Shown: positions 1 to 9,171 of the stretch, piece after piece
Numbering within the stretch: position 1 is the stretch's first letter
How the letters are laid out: every line of letters starts with the position of its first letter
NCBI GenBank assembly: GCA_015223225.1
Contig: JADFCQ010000001.1
Coordinates: forward strand, 124,001-188,000
Reading direction: 5' to 3'
Length of the DNA: 64,000 nucleotides
Source of the DNA: Acetobacteraceae bacterium H6797
GTDB taxonomy: Bacteria > Pseudomonadota > Alphaproteobacteria > Acetobacterales > Acetobacteraceae
The notes under the pieces: model-generated
What the model was told of the DNA's origin: nothing
What the model saw: the letters and a program-made list of their open reading frames with translations, nothing else
Databases searched by the model: none
Translations under genes and position numbers: made by a program

Positions 1-482
1 CGGGTGATCTGCCTGTCCTCCCAGCGGATGCTGTTGGGCCCGAGGGTGACGCGCGCCGCGAGCGGCGGCAGGTTGCCGCCCAGCAGGCGGGAGAGCGCGC
101 CCTGCAGGATACGCCGACGCATCCAGACGATCAGCCGCCCCTCGATCACCCAGCCCAGGCAGGCGCCCGCCAGCAGACAGCCCACGAGGGAAAGGAAGGC
201 GCCGCCATGGGGATAGCTCCCCTTCCACAACGGCCTGTCGAGCTGGCTGAGGACGACGGCAATCAGCATGACGAGGAAGCCATAGAAGGCCCCGCCGAGG
301 AACGGCCCTCGGGCATCGGCAAGCTGGGTAAGCTGCTGCGCCTCGAGTTCGTCCGGCTTCGTGATCGTGAGGTCGAGGGCGAATGTCGGCGCGCTGCCCG
401 ACCCGACCTGCTCCGGTACTGCCCTCGGTATACTGGGGACCGAGCCCCGCCAGGGATTGGGCGGGGGCTGCTCATTCGCCAT
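1..482 (-). CDS. Membrane protein, YcxB-like (partial, C-terminus outside window)
   Basis: An uninterrupted leftward reading frame starts at the ATG at 482 and runs off the left edge, giving about 160 residues. The N-terminal 55 residues are Pro/Ser-rich then charged. Two hydrophobic segments follow, near residues 62-78 (GAFYGFLVMLIAVVL) and 94-112 (GAFLSLVGCLLAGACLGWV), separated by a short loop. After a basic stretch (WMRRRILQ) the visible end reads ARVTLGPNSIRWED. Two membrane helices followed by such a soluble beta-rich stretch resembles the YcxB-like family, whose function is unknown. The call is family-level and rests on layout because the diagnostic C-terminus is missing. It diverges from the AbrB-family gene to the right, with the isochorismatase remnant between them. 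Confidence 0.5.
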   Translation of the reverse strand, partial: MANEQPPPNPWRGSVPSIPRAVPEQVGSGSAPTFALDLTITKPDELEAQQLTQLADARGPFLGGAFYGFLVMLIAVVLSQLDRPLWKGSYPHGGAFLSLVGCLLAGACLGWVIEGRLIVWMRRRILQGALSRLLGGNLPPLAARVTLGPNSIRWEDRQIT

Positions 483-610
483 GCGGCTGTGCATCCCTTC
501 TGTGACTGACCGGATCGGGATGCGGCGGCCGGGCCCATGCGGCAAATCACGAAGCCTCAAGCTTGGCCCCGCCGCCGGCGACGTCGGCATGGTGCCGCCC
601 CAGCGTATGT

Positions 611-841
611 GGCTACCTGCGACGGTACCGCCACGGTGTCACCACCATCCCGCTCGGCTGCACCGCGACCGATTTCGGCGTTGAATCGACCGCTCCCCAG
701 GCCTCGGAAGAGGGCTATGATAGCGCGATCGTCGAGGATGGCTGTTCCGGCCTTTCGGCAGAACTGCATGAGATGGCCATGAAACACATCGTCCCGAATA
801 CCGCCCGGGTGACATCCGCCGCCGTGATCAGCTTCGGCTGA
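611..841 (+). pseudogene. Isochorismatase-family hydrolase, C-terminal remnant
   Basis: In the frame ending at the TGA at 839-841 about 75 residues read like the last third of an isochorismatase-type cysteine hydrolase: GVTTI, then ATDFGVESTA, EEGYDSAIVEDGCSGLSAE and a final RVTSA. Intact members are roughly 180-220 residues, and the N-terminal part with the catalytic Asp and Lys is absent upstream, so this is a 5'-deleted copy. In the position of the usual nucleophile motif (VCV) it reads FGV, as in a known Cys-less subgroup. The stop overlaps the start of the next gene by one base, suggesting that the intact gene was once translationally coupled to it. A short expressed protein cannot be excluded but no good start is visible. 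Confidence 0.6.
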
Positions 842-1923
842 TGGGCACCTACGGGTTACTGCGCGGGGCCTCTCCCGATCTTCGTCATCGCCCGCCCGCC
901 GTGCGGTGGCTCGTGCTGCTCGCCTGCTCGGCGGTGCTGTCCTGGCTGCTGAGCCTGCTGCATCTCCCGGCGGCGGTGCTGCTGGGCTCGATGCTTTCCG
1001 CCATCGGGCTCTCCATCGCCGGCGGCTCGGTGAAGGTGCCGCCACTGCTTTTCACCATGGCGCAGGGCATGGTCGGCATGATGATTGCCCAGACCATGCC
1101 GCCGAGCATCCTGCCCGAAATAATGGGCCATTGGCCGATCTTCCTCGCAGGCACCTTCTCGACCATCGGCGCCGCCTGCCTCATCGGCTGGCTCCAGACA
1201 CGGGCGGGCGGCATGCCGGGCACCACGGCCATCTGGGGCTCGCTGCCGGGGGGTGCGACGGTGATGACGCTCATGTCCGCCTCCTACGGCGCGGATATGC
1301 GGCTCGTCGCCTTCATGCAGTATCTCCGCGTGCTCTGCTGCGCCTTGCTGGTCATGGTGCTCGCCAAGATCCTGAGCGTGCCTTCCACGGCGCCCGCGAC
1401 GACGGCGGATGGGACGAATTGGGGGCCTCTGCTGCTGACGCTCGCGATCAGCACCGGCGTCGCCTGGCTCGCGCGGAAGCTGCGCGTGCCGGGCGGGCCG
1501 ATGCTACTGACGATGGTGGTCGGCATGGCGCTGCATTTCACTGAGACACTGCCCATCACCCAGTCGCCGGTGGAACTCGCCTGCGGCTATGCGCTGATCG
1601 GCTGGGCCATCGGCCTGCCCTTCACGACCGAGGTGGTGCGCTATGCCGCGCGCCTGCTGCCCCGCGCGCTGGGCGCGATATTCGCGCTCATCCTGTGCAG
1701 CCTCGGCTTCGCCGTGCTGCTGATGGTCTTCGCGAATGTCGATCCGCTGACCGCCGTGCTGGCGACGAGCCCAGGCGGGGCCGATTCCGTCGCCATCATC
1801 GCGGCCTCCACGGGGGTGAACGTGCCCTTCGTGCTGGCGATGCAGATCGCGCGCTTCCTGGTCGTGGTGCTGATCGGCCCCACCTTGGCGCGGGGCCTGT
1901 CGCGGCTGGGCGCGAAGGCCTAG
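841..1923 (+). CDS. AbrB-family membrane transporter
   Basis: A 360-residue, very hydrophobic protein with about ten membrane segments. It has two similar halves, each with the small-residue motif typical of the AbrB/'putative ammonia monooxygenase' family (PF05145): SLPGGATVMTLMS near residue 137 and TSPGGADSVAIIA near residue 310. Despite the old name there is no monooxygenase chemistry; members are inner-membrane permeases of unclear substrate, some linked to tricarboxylate or organic-acid regulation. The start ATG overlaps the stop of the isochorismatase remnant (ATGA-type junction). It converges with livF. The family call is secure; the substrate cannot be read from the sequence. Confidence 0.85.
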   Translation: MGTYGLLRGASPDLRHRPPAVRWLVLLACSAVLSWLLSLLHLPAAVLLGSMLSAIGLSIAGGSVKVPPLLFTMAQGMVGMMIAQTMPPSILPEIMGHWPIFLAGTFSTIGAACLIGWLQTRAGGMPGTTAIWGSLPGGATVMTLMSASYGADMRLVAFMQYLRVLCCALLVMVLAKILSVPSTAPATTADGTNWGPLLLTLAISTGVAWLARKLRVPGGPMLLTMVVGMALHFTETLPITQSPVELACGYALIGWAIGLPFTTEVVRYAARLLPRALGAIFALILCSLGFAVLLMVFANVDPLTAVLATSPGGADSVAIIAASTGVNVPFVLAMQIARFLVVVLIGPTLARGLSRLGAKA

Positions 1924-1958
1924 GGGCCGGTCCGGCGGCGCCCGAACGGCGACTGGCC

Positions 1959-2660
1959 CTAGACCGAGAGATACTGCGCCCGCACCTCATCTGCCGCGAC
2001 CAGCTCGGGAATGGTGCCGCCCCAGCGGATGCGGCCCTTCTCGATGATGGTCGCGCGGTCGCTCACGAGCTGGGCGAAATGCAGGTTCTGCTCGGAGAGG
2101 AGGATCGAGAGCCCCTCGGCCTTCAGCGCCAGGATGGCGGCGGCCATGCGCTCGACGATCACGGGCGCCAAGCCCTCGCTCGGCTCGTCGAGCAGCACGA
2201 GGCGCGGGTTGCCCATCAGGGTGCGGGCAATGGTGAGCATCTGCTGCTCGCCGCCGCTCATCCGCCCGCCCGGCCGCTTGCGCATGGCGCCGAGCGAGGG
2301 GAAGAGCTCGAAAAGGCGCTCAGGCGTCCAGGCACGCATCCCCTCCGGCACGGGGCGGCGGCCCACCTCCAAGTTCTCCAGCACCGTGAGTTCCGAGAAG
2401 ATCCGCCGCTCCTCCGGCACATAGCCGATGCCGGCGCGGGCGATGTGATGCGGCTCCCGCCCCGCCAGTTTCTGGCCGCGGAAGGTGACCTCGCCGGAAG
2501 TCGGCGGCACGAGGCCCATGATGGCCTTCATGGTCGTGCTCTTGCCCGCGCCATTGCGGCCGAGCAGCACCATAACCTCGCCCTGCCCCATCTCGAAGGC
2601 GACATCGGCGAGGATATGCGCGCGGCCGTAATGCGCGTTGAGGCCGGAGACGGCGAGCAT
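1959..2660 (-). CDS. livF: Branched-chain amino acid/amide ABC transporter ATPase (LivF type)
   Basis: A 233-residue ABC ATPase with Walker A GRNGAGKST (residues 34-42), signature MSGGEQQ (134-140) and Walker B LVLLDEPSEG (from 154), ending in the LivF-type tail YLSV. With LivG it forms the cytoplasmic motor of a HAAT-family importer. I chose the ATG at 2660, not the upstream one at 2681, because it lies directly behind the livG stop (TGA-C-ATG) and has a GGGAGG ribosome-binding site about 8 bases upstream. It is the last gene of the leftward operon binding protein-livHM-livG-livF. The ligand could be a branched-chain amino acid, an amide or an aromatic acid. Confidence 0.9.
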   Translation of the reverse strand: MLAVSGLNAHYGRAHILADVAFEMGQGEVMVLLGRNGAGKSTTMKAIMGLVPPTSGEVTFRGQKLAGREPHHIARAGIGYVPEERRIFSELTVLENLEVGRRPVPEGMRAWTPERLFELFPSLGAMRKRPGGRMSGGEQQMLTIARTLMGNPRLVLLDEPSEGLAPVIVERMAAAILALKAEGLSILLSEQNLHFAQLVSDRATIIEKGRIRWGGTIPELVAADEVRAQYLSV

Positions 2661-2661
2661 G

Positions 2662-3426
2662 TCAGTGCCCTCCCTGCACATGGCCGGCGCCGAGATAGAC
2701 CTCGCGCACCTGCTCGTTCGCCCGCACCTCGGCGGGGCTGCCCTCGGCGATGAGCGTGCCGCGGTTCAACACCAGCAGGCGATGGGCATGGGCGAAGACC
2801 ACGTCCATGTCATGCTCGGTGAAGAGCACGGCGATGCCGCTCTCCTTCGCGATGCGGGCGGTGAGTTCCATCAGCGCGATGCGCTCGCCCGGCGCCATGC
2901 CGGCCGTCGGCTCGTCCATCAGCAGCAGCCGGGGTGCATTGGCCAGCGCGATGGCCAGTTCCACGCGCTTGAGATCGCCATAGGCGAGCACGCCGCAGGG
3001 CCTTTCGAGCTGCGCGCCCATGCCCACGCGGTCGAGCAGCGCGCGCGCCTCTTCGCGGAATTGCGCGGCGGCGGGCTTCCATAGGCCGAAGAGGCGCGAA
3101 TGATGCGAGAGCAGCGCCATCTGCACATTCTCGGCGACCGTCATGGAGCCGAAGGTTGCCGTGATCTGGAAGGTGCGGCCCACGCCCATGCGCCAGACAT
3201 CGCGGGGCCTGCGCCCGGTGATCTCGCGGCCCAGAAGCGAGACGCGCCCGCGATCGGGGCGGATCTGGCCGTTGAGCATGTTGAAGCAGGTGGATTTCCC
3301 GGCGCCATTGGGCCCGATCAGGGCCAGCATCTCCCCGGCCGAAACATCGAAGGAGACGCCGGTGACGGCCTGCACGCCGCCATAGCTTTTCGCGAGATCG
3401 CTGACGGAAAGCACGGTTTCGCTCAT
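2662..3426 (-). CDS. livG: Branched-chain amino acid/amide ABC transporter ATPase (LivG type)
   Basis: A 254-residue ATPase with Walker A GPNGAGKST (residues 38-46), a LivG-style degenerate signature (LAYGDLKRVE) in place of LSGGQ, Walker B LLLMDEPTAG and a switch histidine in FTEHDMDVVF. The long spacer between Walker A and the signature (INGQIRPD...TFGSMTVAEN region) is normal for LivG. The start ATG at 3426 overlaps the stop of the permease gene by four bases, so translation is probably coupled. It pairs with LivF to energise the permease encoded just upstream. The open frame extends far above this ATG, but that part is an antisense-like shadow of the permease gene. Confidence 0.92.
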   Translation of the reverse strand: MSETVLSVSDLAKSYGGVQAVTGVSFDVSAGEMLALIGPNGAGKSTCFNMLNGQIRPDRGRVSLLGREITGRRPRDVWRMGVGRTFQITATFGSMTVAENVQMALLSHHSRLFGLWKPAAAQFREEARALLDRVGMGAQLERPCGVLAYGDLKRVELAIALANAPRLLLMDEPTAGMAPGERIALMELTARIAKESGIAVLFTEHDMDVVFAHAHRLLVLNRGTLIAEGSPAEVRANEQVREVYLGAGHVQGGH

Positions 3427-5291
3427 TGCCGCGCCTCCTCGGGCCGGCCGAAGCGGTCCCGGATGGCGCCCGCCAGGCCCTGCGGGAAGAAGAGCACGAG
3501 CAGGATGATGGCCAGGCCCAGCACGAGGCGCCAATGGTCGGTCACGCGCATCAGCTGCTCCTGCAGCCCGGCATAGGCGATGGCGCCGAGAATGGGGCCG
3601 GTGACGGTCTGCACGCCGCCGAGCAGCACCATCAGCAGCGCATCCACGCTGCGGGGAATGGCCAGCATGGTGGGGAAGACGCTGCCCTTGGCATGGGCGA
3701 AGAGCGCGCCGGCGACACCCGCCGTCGCCGCCGAGAGCGCGAAGGCGAGCCAGCGGAAGCGGAAAGTGTCGATGCCGATGGCCTCGGCCCTCAGCGCGGA
3801 ATCCCGCCCCGCCCGCAGCGCGTAGCCGAAGGGCGAGAAGATCACCCGGCGGAGGAAGAGCGTCAGCGCGATGCAGAGCGCGAGCGTCAGGTAGTAATAG
3901 ACCAGCTTCGATTGCGCCCAGGCGCTGGGCCAGACGCCCAGAATGCCATTGTCGCCGCCGGTGAACTCCACCCATTGGAAGGCGACCGACCAGGCGATCT
4001 GCGCGAAAGCCAGGGTGAGCATCGCGGCATAGACGCCCGAGAGGCGCACACAGAACCAGCCGAAGGCAAGGCCCAGCAGGCCCGCGAGAACCGGCGCCAT
4101 GACCAGCCCGACTTCCATCGGCGCGGCCAGATGCTTCACCAGCAGCGCCGCCGCATAGGCGCCCGCGCCGAAATAGGCGGCATGGCCGAAGCTCGCGAGG
4201 CCGCCGGGGCCCATGATGAAATGCAGGCTGGCGGCGAAAAGCACGAAGACGGCGAAATCGGTCAGCATCGAGACGTGGAACACCGGCAGCAGCGGCGGCA
4301 CCACCAGCAGCAGGGCGAGAGCCGCGAAGGCGATGGCGCGCAGGCGCGGCGGCGCGGGGCGCAGCAGCGGCTCGGGCGGCCCGCTCGCCGCATGCAGGCC
4401 CGAGGGCGGCCGGCCGAGCAGCCCATAGGGCCGGATGACGAGCACGATGGCCATGACGGCGAAGACCAGGACGAGCGTAATCTTCGGCAGGATCAGGATG
4501 CCGAAGGCGGAAAGCTCCCCGATCAGCAGTGCCGCCAGGAAGGCGCCGCCCAGCGAGCCGAGCCCACCGACCACGACGATGACGAAGGCCTCGGTGATGA
4601 TGGCGAGGTCCATCTGCAGGTTCACGCTTTCACGCGGCAATTGCAGCGCGCCGCCGAGCCCGGCGAGCAGCGAGCCGAGGAAGAAAATGCCCGTGAAGAG
4701 CAGAGCCTGGTTCACGCCCAGCGCGGAGACCATCTCGCGATCCTGCGTCGCGGCGCGGATCAGCACGCCAAAGCGCGTGCGATGGAAGAGCAGCCAGAGC
4801 AGGCCCAGCACCACCGGCCCGACGCAGATGAGGAAAAGCTCGTAGCGCGGGAAGCGGATATCGAAGGGCAGCACCAGCGAGCCGCGCAGCAGCGGCGCGC
4901 GCGGCCCGAGCAGGTCCTGCGCCCCCCAGATCCAGAGCGCGACATCCTGCACCACCAGCACGACGCCGAAAGTGGCGAGCAACTGGAAGAGCTCGGGCGC
5001 GTGGTAGATCCGCCGCAACACCGTCAGCTCCACCAGCGCGCCGATCAGCCCCGTGGCGATGGCGGCGGCGAGGATGCCGGCCCAGAAATACCAGAAGGGG
5101 CCGAGGAAATCGAAGACCCGCAGGCTGACGAAGGTCCAGGCGAGATAGGCGCCCAGCATATAGAGCGAGCCATGGGCGAAATTCACGATGCGGCTCACGC
5201 CGAAAATCACCGTCAGCCCCGCCGCCACGAGAAACAGCGACGAGGCGCTCGCCAGCCCGTTCAGGGCCTGGACGATATAGGCTTCCATCAA
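3423..5291 (-). CDS. Fused LivH-LivM branched-chain amino acid ABC permease
   Basis: One 622-residue reading frame carries both permease subunits of a HAAT-family importer. Residues 1-290 resemble LivH, starting with ALNGLASASSLFLVAAGLTVIFG and including the cytoplasmic-loop region GGLGSLGGAFLAALLIGEL. Residues about 310-622 resemble LivM, including GPGGLASFGHAAYFGAGAYA and LLGGVQTVTGPILGAIAY. The join near residues 291-310 is a short Pro-rich cytosolic linker. In most genomes livH and livM are separate genes; natural fusions occur but are uncommon. No stop or frameshift interrupts the join. It lies between the binding protein gene (131 bases upstream) and livG (four-base overlap). Confidence 0.9.
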   Translation of the reverse strand: MMEAYIVQALNGLASASSLFLVAAGLTVIFGVSRIVNFAHGSLYMLGAYLAWTFVSLRVFDFLGPFWYFWAGILAAAIATGLIGALVELTVLRRIYHAPELFQLLATFGVVLVVQDVALWIWGAQDLLGPRAPLLRGSLVLPFDIRFPRYELFLICVGPVVLGLLWLLFHRTRFGVLIRAATQDREMVSALGVNQALLFTGIFFLGSLLAGLGGALQLPRESVNLQMDLAIITEAFVIVVVGGLGSLGGAFLAALLIGELSAFGILILPKITLVLVFAVMAIVLVIRPYGLLGRPPSGLHAASGPPEPLLRPAPPRLRAIAFAALALLLVVPPLLPVFHVSMLTDFAVFVLFAASLHFIMGPGGLASFGHAAYFGAGAYAAALLVKHLAAPMEVGLVMAPVLAGLLGLAFGWFCVRLSGVYAAMLTLAFAQIAWSVAFQWVEFTGGDNGILGVWPSAWAQSKLVYYYLTLALCIALTLFLRRVIFSPFGYALRAGRDSALRAEAIGIDTFRFRWLAFALSAATAGVAGALFAHAKGSVFPTMLAIPRSVDALLMVLLGGVQTVTGPILGAIAYAGLQEQLMRVTDHWRLVLGLAIILLVLFFPQGLAGAIRDRFGRPEEARQ

Positions 5292-5422
5292 TCAGCCCCT
5301 GCGGTTGCGTTCAAGACTGCTGCCGCCTTCCAGACGGCGGCACGCGGCCGGCCTGCCGAGGCCGCCCATGCGGCGAAGCCAGGCGCGCGGAGGCGCGCGC
5401 CCGGCGTCTGAGGGCGGAAAAA

Positions 5423-6658
5423 CTAAACCGGCGCGGTGCGCAGGCTCTTCACCGCCTCGTCGCTGGGCAGGTATTTCGCCCCATCGGCATAGCGCCAATC
5501 GGCCATCACGCCCTTGCCGCCCTTCAGCGCCGTCTTGCCCACGAAGGCGCCCATGGTCGACTGATGGTCGCTGGCGCGGAAGGTAATGTCGCCCATGCCG
5601 AAGACATTGGGGAAGGTCAGGCCGCGATAGGCGGCGATGAGCGCCTCCGTCTCGGTGCTGCCGGCCTTGGCGACGGCCGCGGCGATGGACTGTACGCTCT
5701 CCCAGGCCACGACCGAGCCCAGCTTCGGCTCCGCGTTGAACTTCGCCTTATAGGCATTGCGGAAAGCCGTATGTGAGGGCGTGTTGATCTGGTCCCAGGG
5801 ATAGCCGGTGACGATCCAGCCTTCCGGCGCCTCGTCGCCCAGCGGGTCGAGATATTCAGGCTCGCCCGTCAGCATAGAGACGACGGCGCGGCCCTCGAAG
5901 AGCCCGCGCGTATTGCCCTGGCGGACAAAATTCGTGAGGTCGGCGCCGAAAGTGACGTTGAAGATCGCCTCCGGCTTGCTGCTTTCCAGCGCCTGCACCG
6001 TGGCGCCGGCATCGATGCGGCCCAGAGCCGGGAATTGCTCGGCGACATAGGTGACGTCGGGCCGTGCCTTGCTCAGCAGTTCCTTGAACCAGCGGACCGA
6101 GGATTGGCCGTATTCGTAATTCGGCGCGACGAGGGCCCATTTCTTGGCGGGCAGCTTCGCCGCCTCCTCGACCAGCATCGCGACCTGCATATAGGTCGAG
6201 CAGCGCAGGCGGAAGGTATAGCGATTGCCCTGGGACCAGACGAGCGCGTCGGTCAGCGGCTCGCTTGCCATGTAGAGCTTCTTGTTCTGCGCGGCGAAGG
6301 AGCCGAGGGCGAGGCCGATATTCGAGAGGAAGCCGCCGGTCAGCAGGTCCACCTTCTCGTTGTTCACCAGCTCGCCCGCATGGCGCACGGCGTCTTCGGG
6401 CTTGCCGCCATCGTCGCGATGAATGGTCTCGAGCATCTTGCCGCCCACGCCGCCCTTGGCGTTGATCTGCTCGACCGCCAGTGTCCAGGCGTTGCGGTAG
6501 GGCAGCAGGAAGGCCGGCTGCGCGGTGTAGGAATTCACCTCGCCGATCTTGATGACGCTGCCCTGGGCATGGCTGGACCGGGAGAGCAGCGCCGGGGCGG
6601 CCAAAGCCCCCGCCGCTGCGCCCGCGAGAATGCCGCGCCTACCGATCATCGCTGTCAT
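5423..6658 (-). CDS. ABC transporter substrate-binding protein (HAAT family)
   Basis: A 411-residue periplasmic binding protein of the Leu/Ile/Val/amide class (type I fold). The N-terminus IGRRGILAGAAAGALAAPALL has twin arginines, a hydrophobic core and a SHAQG cleavage region, fitting Tat or Sec export. The mature start IKIGEVNSYTAQPAF and the later INAKGGVGGKMLETI and DLLTGGFLSNIGLALGSF match the family. The start ATG at 6658 has a GGAGG site 7 bases upstream. It is the first gene of the leftward operon with livHM-livG-livF and delivers ligand to that permease. The ligand is not predictable; the fold includes amide-, urea- and aromatic-acid-binding members. Confidence 0.88.
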   Translation of the reverse strand: MTAMIGRRGILAGAAAGALAAPALLSRSSHAQGSVIKIGEVNSYTAQPAFLLPYRNAWTLAVEQINAKGGVGGKMLETIHRDDGGKPEDAVRHAGELVNNEKVDLLTGGFLSNIGLALGSFAAQNKKLYMASEPLTDALVWSQGNRYTFRLRCSTYMQVAMLVEEAAKLPAKKWALVAPNYEYGQSSVRWFKELLSKARPDVTYVAEQFPALGRIDAGATVQALESSKPEAIFNVTFGADLTNFVRQGNTRGLFEGRAVVSMLTGEPEYLDPLGDEAPEGWIVTGYPWDQINTPSHTAFRNAYKAKFNAEPKLGSVVAWESVQSIAAAVAKAGSTETEALIAAYRGLTFPNVFGMGDITFRASDHQSTMGAFVGKTALKGGKGVMADWRYADGAKYLPSDEAVKSLRTAPV

Positions 6659-6814
6659 TGGTGGCCTCCATGGGGTCGGTCAGAGGCCGCATCGGAGCAA
6701 GGGACGCAGCGTTACGCAATCCTAATCGTTAGTATGACTACAATCTTCGCAACCGCGAAAAGCGGCCCTGCCCAAAGCTTCGGCAGCGCAAGCCTCGTTA
6801 CGGGGCAATATCTT

Positions 6815-8386
6815 TCAGCGGCGCGGGCTGACGGATTCCGCGAATTGCCCGCTCCAGGGCGAGAAACCCATCAGCTCGCGGCGCCAGGCGACGGTGAAAT
6901 CGGTATCGGCGAGCCAGACGTAAGGCAGCGCGGCGGCCGCCTTATCCTGGATGGAGGCCCAGGCGAGGATACGGTGATGCCGTCGGCCCACGGCGTCATC
7001 CAGCGCCTCGTCCACCGTCGCGTCGCGCCAGCCGGCCGCATTGCCGAAAGGCAGGCCGATGCTTTGGCTGGAATACATGCGCGCCGCGCCCACCGCCGGG
7101 TCCGGCCCCTGGCAGTAGCTGATCAGCGCCATGTCGAAATCGCGCCGCTGGAAGACGGCCGCCTCGAAATCGCGGGGCGCCATCGTCCGGGTTTCCACCG
7201 TGAGGCCCAGCGGGGCGAGGTCGGCGCGAATGGCTTCGGCCCAGGGGGCGAAGTTGGTGAAAGAGAGCAGCACCATCGGCGGCGGGGCCACGGCGGCAAT
7301 GGCGGCCTTGGCAGCGGCGGGATCATGCGGCGGCAGGGTGACCTGCGCGGCATTGGCGAAATCGGCGAGGCCGGCGGAGAGCGGCGCGCGCGCCACCCGG
7401 CCCTGGCCCGGCACCAGATCATCGACCAGCTCCTGCCGGTCGATGCCCATCGCCACCGCCCGGCGCAGGGCGAGGGAGGAGAGCGCGGGCCGGTCGAGAT
7501 TGAAGGCGAGCACCATCTGGCAATTGCTGCCGCCCGGCCCACCATGCACATGCCGCAGCACCAGGGGGCCGTCGGGCCCGGCATCGGCCGCGAGCAGGCG
7601 CGCATCCTCGGCGCTCACGCGGGGCAGATAATCCACCTCGCCCGAGCGCAGGGCGGCGACCTGATCGGCCGCCTCGGGAATGACGCGGAAGACGAGCCGG
7701 CCCACGGCGGGCTGGCGCATTTTGAAATAGGTGTCGTTCCGCGCGAAGACGGTCTGCCGGCCCGCCTCATAGGAGACAAAGCGATAAGGGCCGGTCCCGA
7801 CCGGACGCATGTTATAGGGGTTGGTGAGCGGGTCCGTCCCCTCATAGAGGTGCCGGGGCAGGATGGCGGCCTCGGTCACGTCGAGCTGGGCGAGCAGTGC
7901 GGGATGGGGGCGCTTGAGCCGGATGATCACCGTGCGCGCATCCGGCGCCTCGACCGCTTCCACCGCCGGCGCGAGCCCGGCCCGGGCGCGGGCGTGGTGC
8001 TTGAAGAGCACTTCCTGGAGGGTGAAGGCGACATCCTCGGCGCTGAAGGCCACGCCGTCATGCCAGCGGATGCCGTCGCGGAGCGTGAAGCGCCAGACCG
8101 TCTCCGGCCCGTTCGGCCCATCCGAGGCGGACCAGCCCTCGGCGAGATCGGGGCGGATGGAGCCATCGGCCGCGACGCTGACCAACCCGTTGAACAGGGA
8201 ATCCGCGACGCGGTGAACCGGGGAAGCGGTTGAAATCGCTGGATTAAGCTGGCCGGGATCGGCTTCCACCGCCACGACCACGACCGGCTCATGCGGCATG
8301 CCGCGCTCGACCTGCCATGGCTGGGCGTATGCCGGCCCGCCAAGCAGGACGACGAAGGCAAGCAAAAGGGCAGCGCGACGGTTCAT
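6815..8386 (-). CDS. ABC transporter substrate-binding protein, family 5 (peptide/nickel type), orphan
   Basis: About 523 residues with an N-terminal signal peptide (MNRRAALLLAFVVLLGGPAYAQ) and the SBP_bac_5 layout: NPAIST, LAEGWSASD, FTLRDGIRWHDGVAFSAEDVAFT, then GTGPYRF and a late NLDRPALSSLALRRAVAMGIDR. An in-frame ATG 36 bases upstream (8422) exists, but starting at 8386 puts the signal peptide at the very N-terminus. No permease or ATPase of the Opp/Dpp/Nik class is adjacent, so the protein must share a transporter encoded elsewhere or act alone. It sits downstream of urtE in the same direction with a 90-base gap. Nickel supply to the neighbouring urease is conceivable only by location. 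Confidence 0.85.
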   Translation of the reverse strand: MNRRAALLLAFVVLLGGPAYAQPWQVERGMPHEPVVVVAVEADPGQLNPAISTASPVHRVADSLFNGLVSVAADGSIRPDLAEGWSASDGPNGPETVWRFTLRDGIRWHDGVAFSAEDVAFTLQEVLFKHHARARAGLAPAVEAVEAPDARTVIIRLKRPHPALLAQLDVTEAAILPRHLYEGTDPLTNPYNMRPVGTGPYRFVSYEAGRQTVFARNDTYFKMRQPAVGRLVFRVIPEAADQVAALRSGEVDYLPRVSAEDARLLAADAGPDGPLVLRHVHGGPGGSNCQMVLAFNLDRPALSSLALRRAVAMGIDRQELVDDLVPGQGRVARAPLSAGLADFANAAQVTLPPHDPAAAKAAIAAVAPPPMVLLSFTNFAPWAEAIRADLAPLGLTVETRTMAPRDFEAAVFQRRDFDMALISYCQGPDPAVGAARMYSSQSIGLPFGNAAGWRDATVDEALDDAVGRRHHRILAWASIQDKAAAALPYVWLADTDFTVAWRRELMGFSPWSGQFAESVSPRR

Positions 8387-8475
8387 GCGTCGAACTGTGT
8401 CCTCAGCCGGTAACGCACGCAAGCGGTAGCGGTTGCATTTGCCCGGTCACACAATCGCGACGCGAGCTTGGCCGT

Positions 8476-9168
8476 TCAGACCGTCAGAAGAGCCCGCACC
8501 GCCGTCTCGTCGAGGCTGCCCACCTCGCCCGAGAGGGCGACCTCGCCCCGCACCATGACCACGATCTCATCCGCCAGGTCCCGCGCGAATTCGTAATATT
8601 GCTCGACCAGCACCACGGCCATGCCCCGGTCCCGCGCCAGATGGCGGATGACCTTGGCGATGTCCTTGATGACATTGGGCTGGATGCCCTCGGTCGGCTC
8701 GTCCAGCACCAACAGGCGCGGCCGGGTGGTGAGCGCGCGGGCGATGGCGAGCTGCTGCTGCTGCCCGCCCGAGAGGTCACCGCCCCGGCGCCGGAGGAAT
8801 TGGCGCAGGATGGGGAAGAGGTCGAAAACCTCCTGCGAGACCTTCTCGCCCCGCGGCGCGGCGGCCAGGGCGGTCTCCAAATTCTCCTGCACGGTCAGGA
8901 AGGGGAAAATCTCGCGGCCCTGGGGGACATAGCCGATCCCTGCCCTCGCCCGGTCGGCGGGGCCGAGGGAGGTCACGTCCTTGCCTTCCCACATGATCTT
9001 GCCCGAGCGCACCCGCTCCAGCCCGATGATAGAGCGCAGCAGCGAGGACTTGCCCACGCCGTTGCGGCCGAGGACGGAGGTGATCCGCCCCGGCTGCGCC
9101 CCCATGGAGACGCCGCGCAGGCAGTGGCTGGCGCCGTAGAAGAGGTCGATGGACTGGACGTCGAGCAT
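8476..9168 (-). CDS. urtE: Urea ABC transporter ATP-binding protein UrtE
   Basis: A 230-residue ABC ATPase with Walker A GRNGVGKSS (about residue 34), signature DLSGGQQQQLAIARAL and Walker B LLVLDEPTEGIQPNVI, the last being a hallmark of UrtE. The start MLDVQSIDLFYGASHCLRGV also matches UrtE. It is the second ATPase of the high-affinity urea importer and the last gene of the leftward urtABCDE operon, three bases behind the urtD stop. LivF is the nearest alternative family, but the position next to urtD and the QPNVI motif favour UrtE strongly. Confidence 0.94.
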   Translation of the reverse strand: MLDVQSIDLFYGASHCLRGVSMGAQPGRITSVLGRNGVGKSSLLRSIIGLERVRSGKIMWEGKDVTSLGPADRARAGIGYVPQGREIFPFLTVQENLETALAAAPRGEKVSQEVFDLFPILRQFLRRRGGDLSGGQQQQLAIARALTTRPRLLVLDEPTEGIQPNVIKDIAKVIRHLARDRGMAVVLVEQYYEFARDLADEIVVMVRGEVALSGEVGSLDETAVRALLTV

Positions 9169-9171
9169 GGT

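Noticed and set aside
841..1923. Ammonia monooxygenase
   Set aside because: This is the obsolete name of the AbrB-family permeases; the protein has no metal-binding or monooxygenase features.
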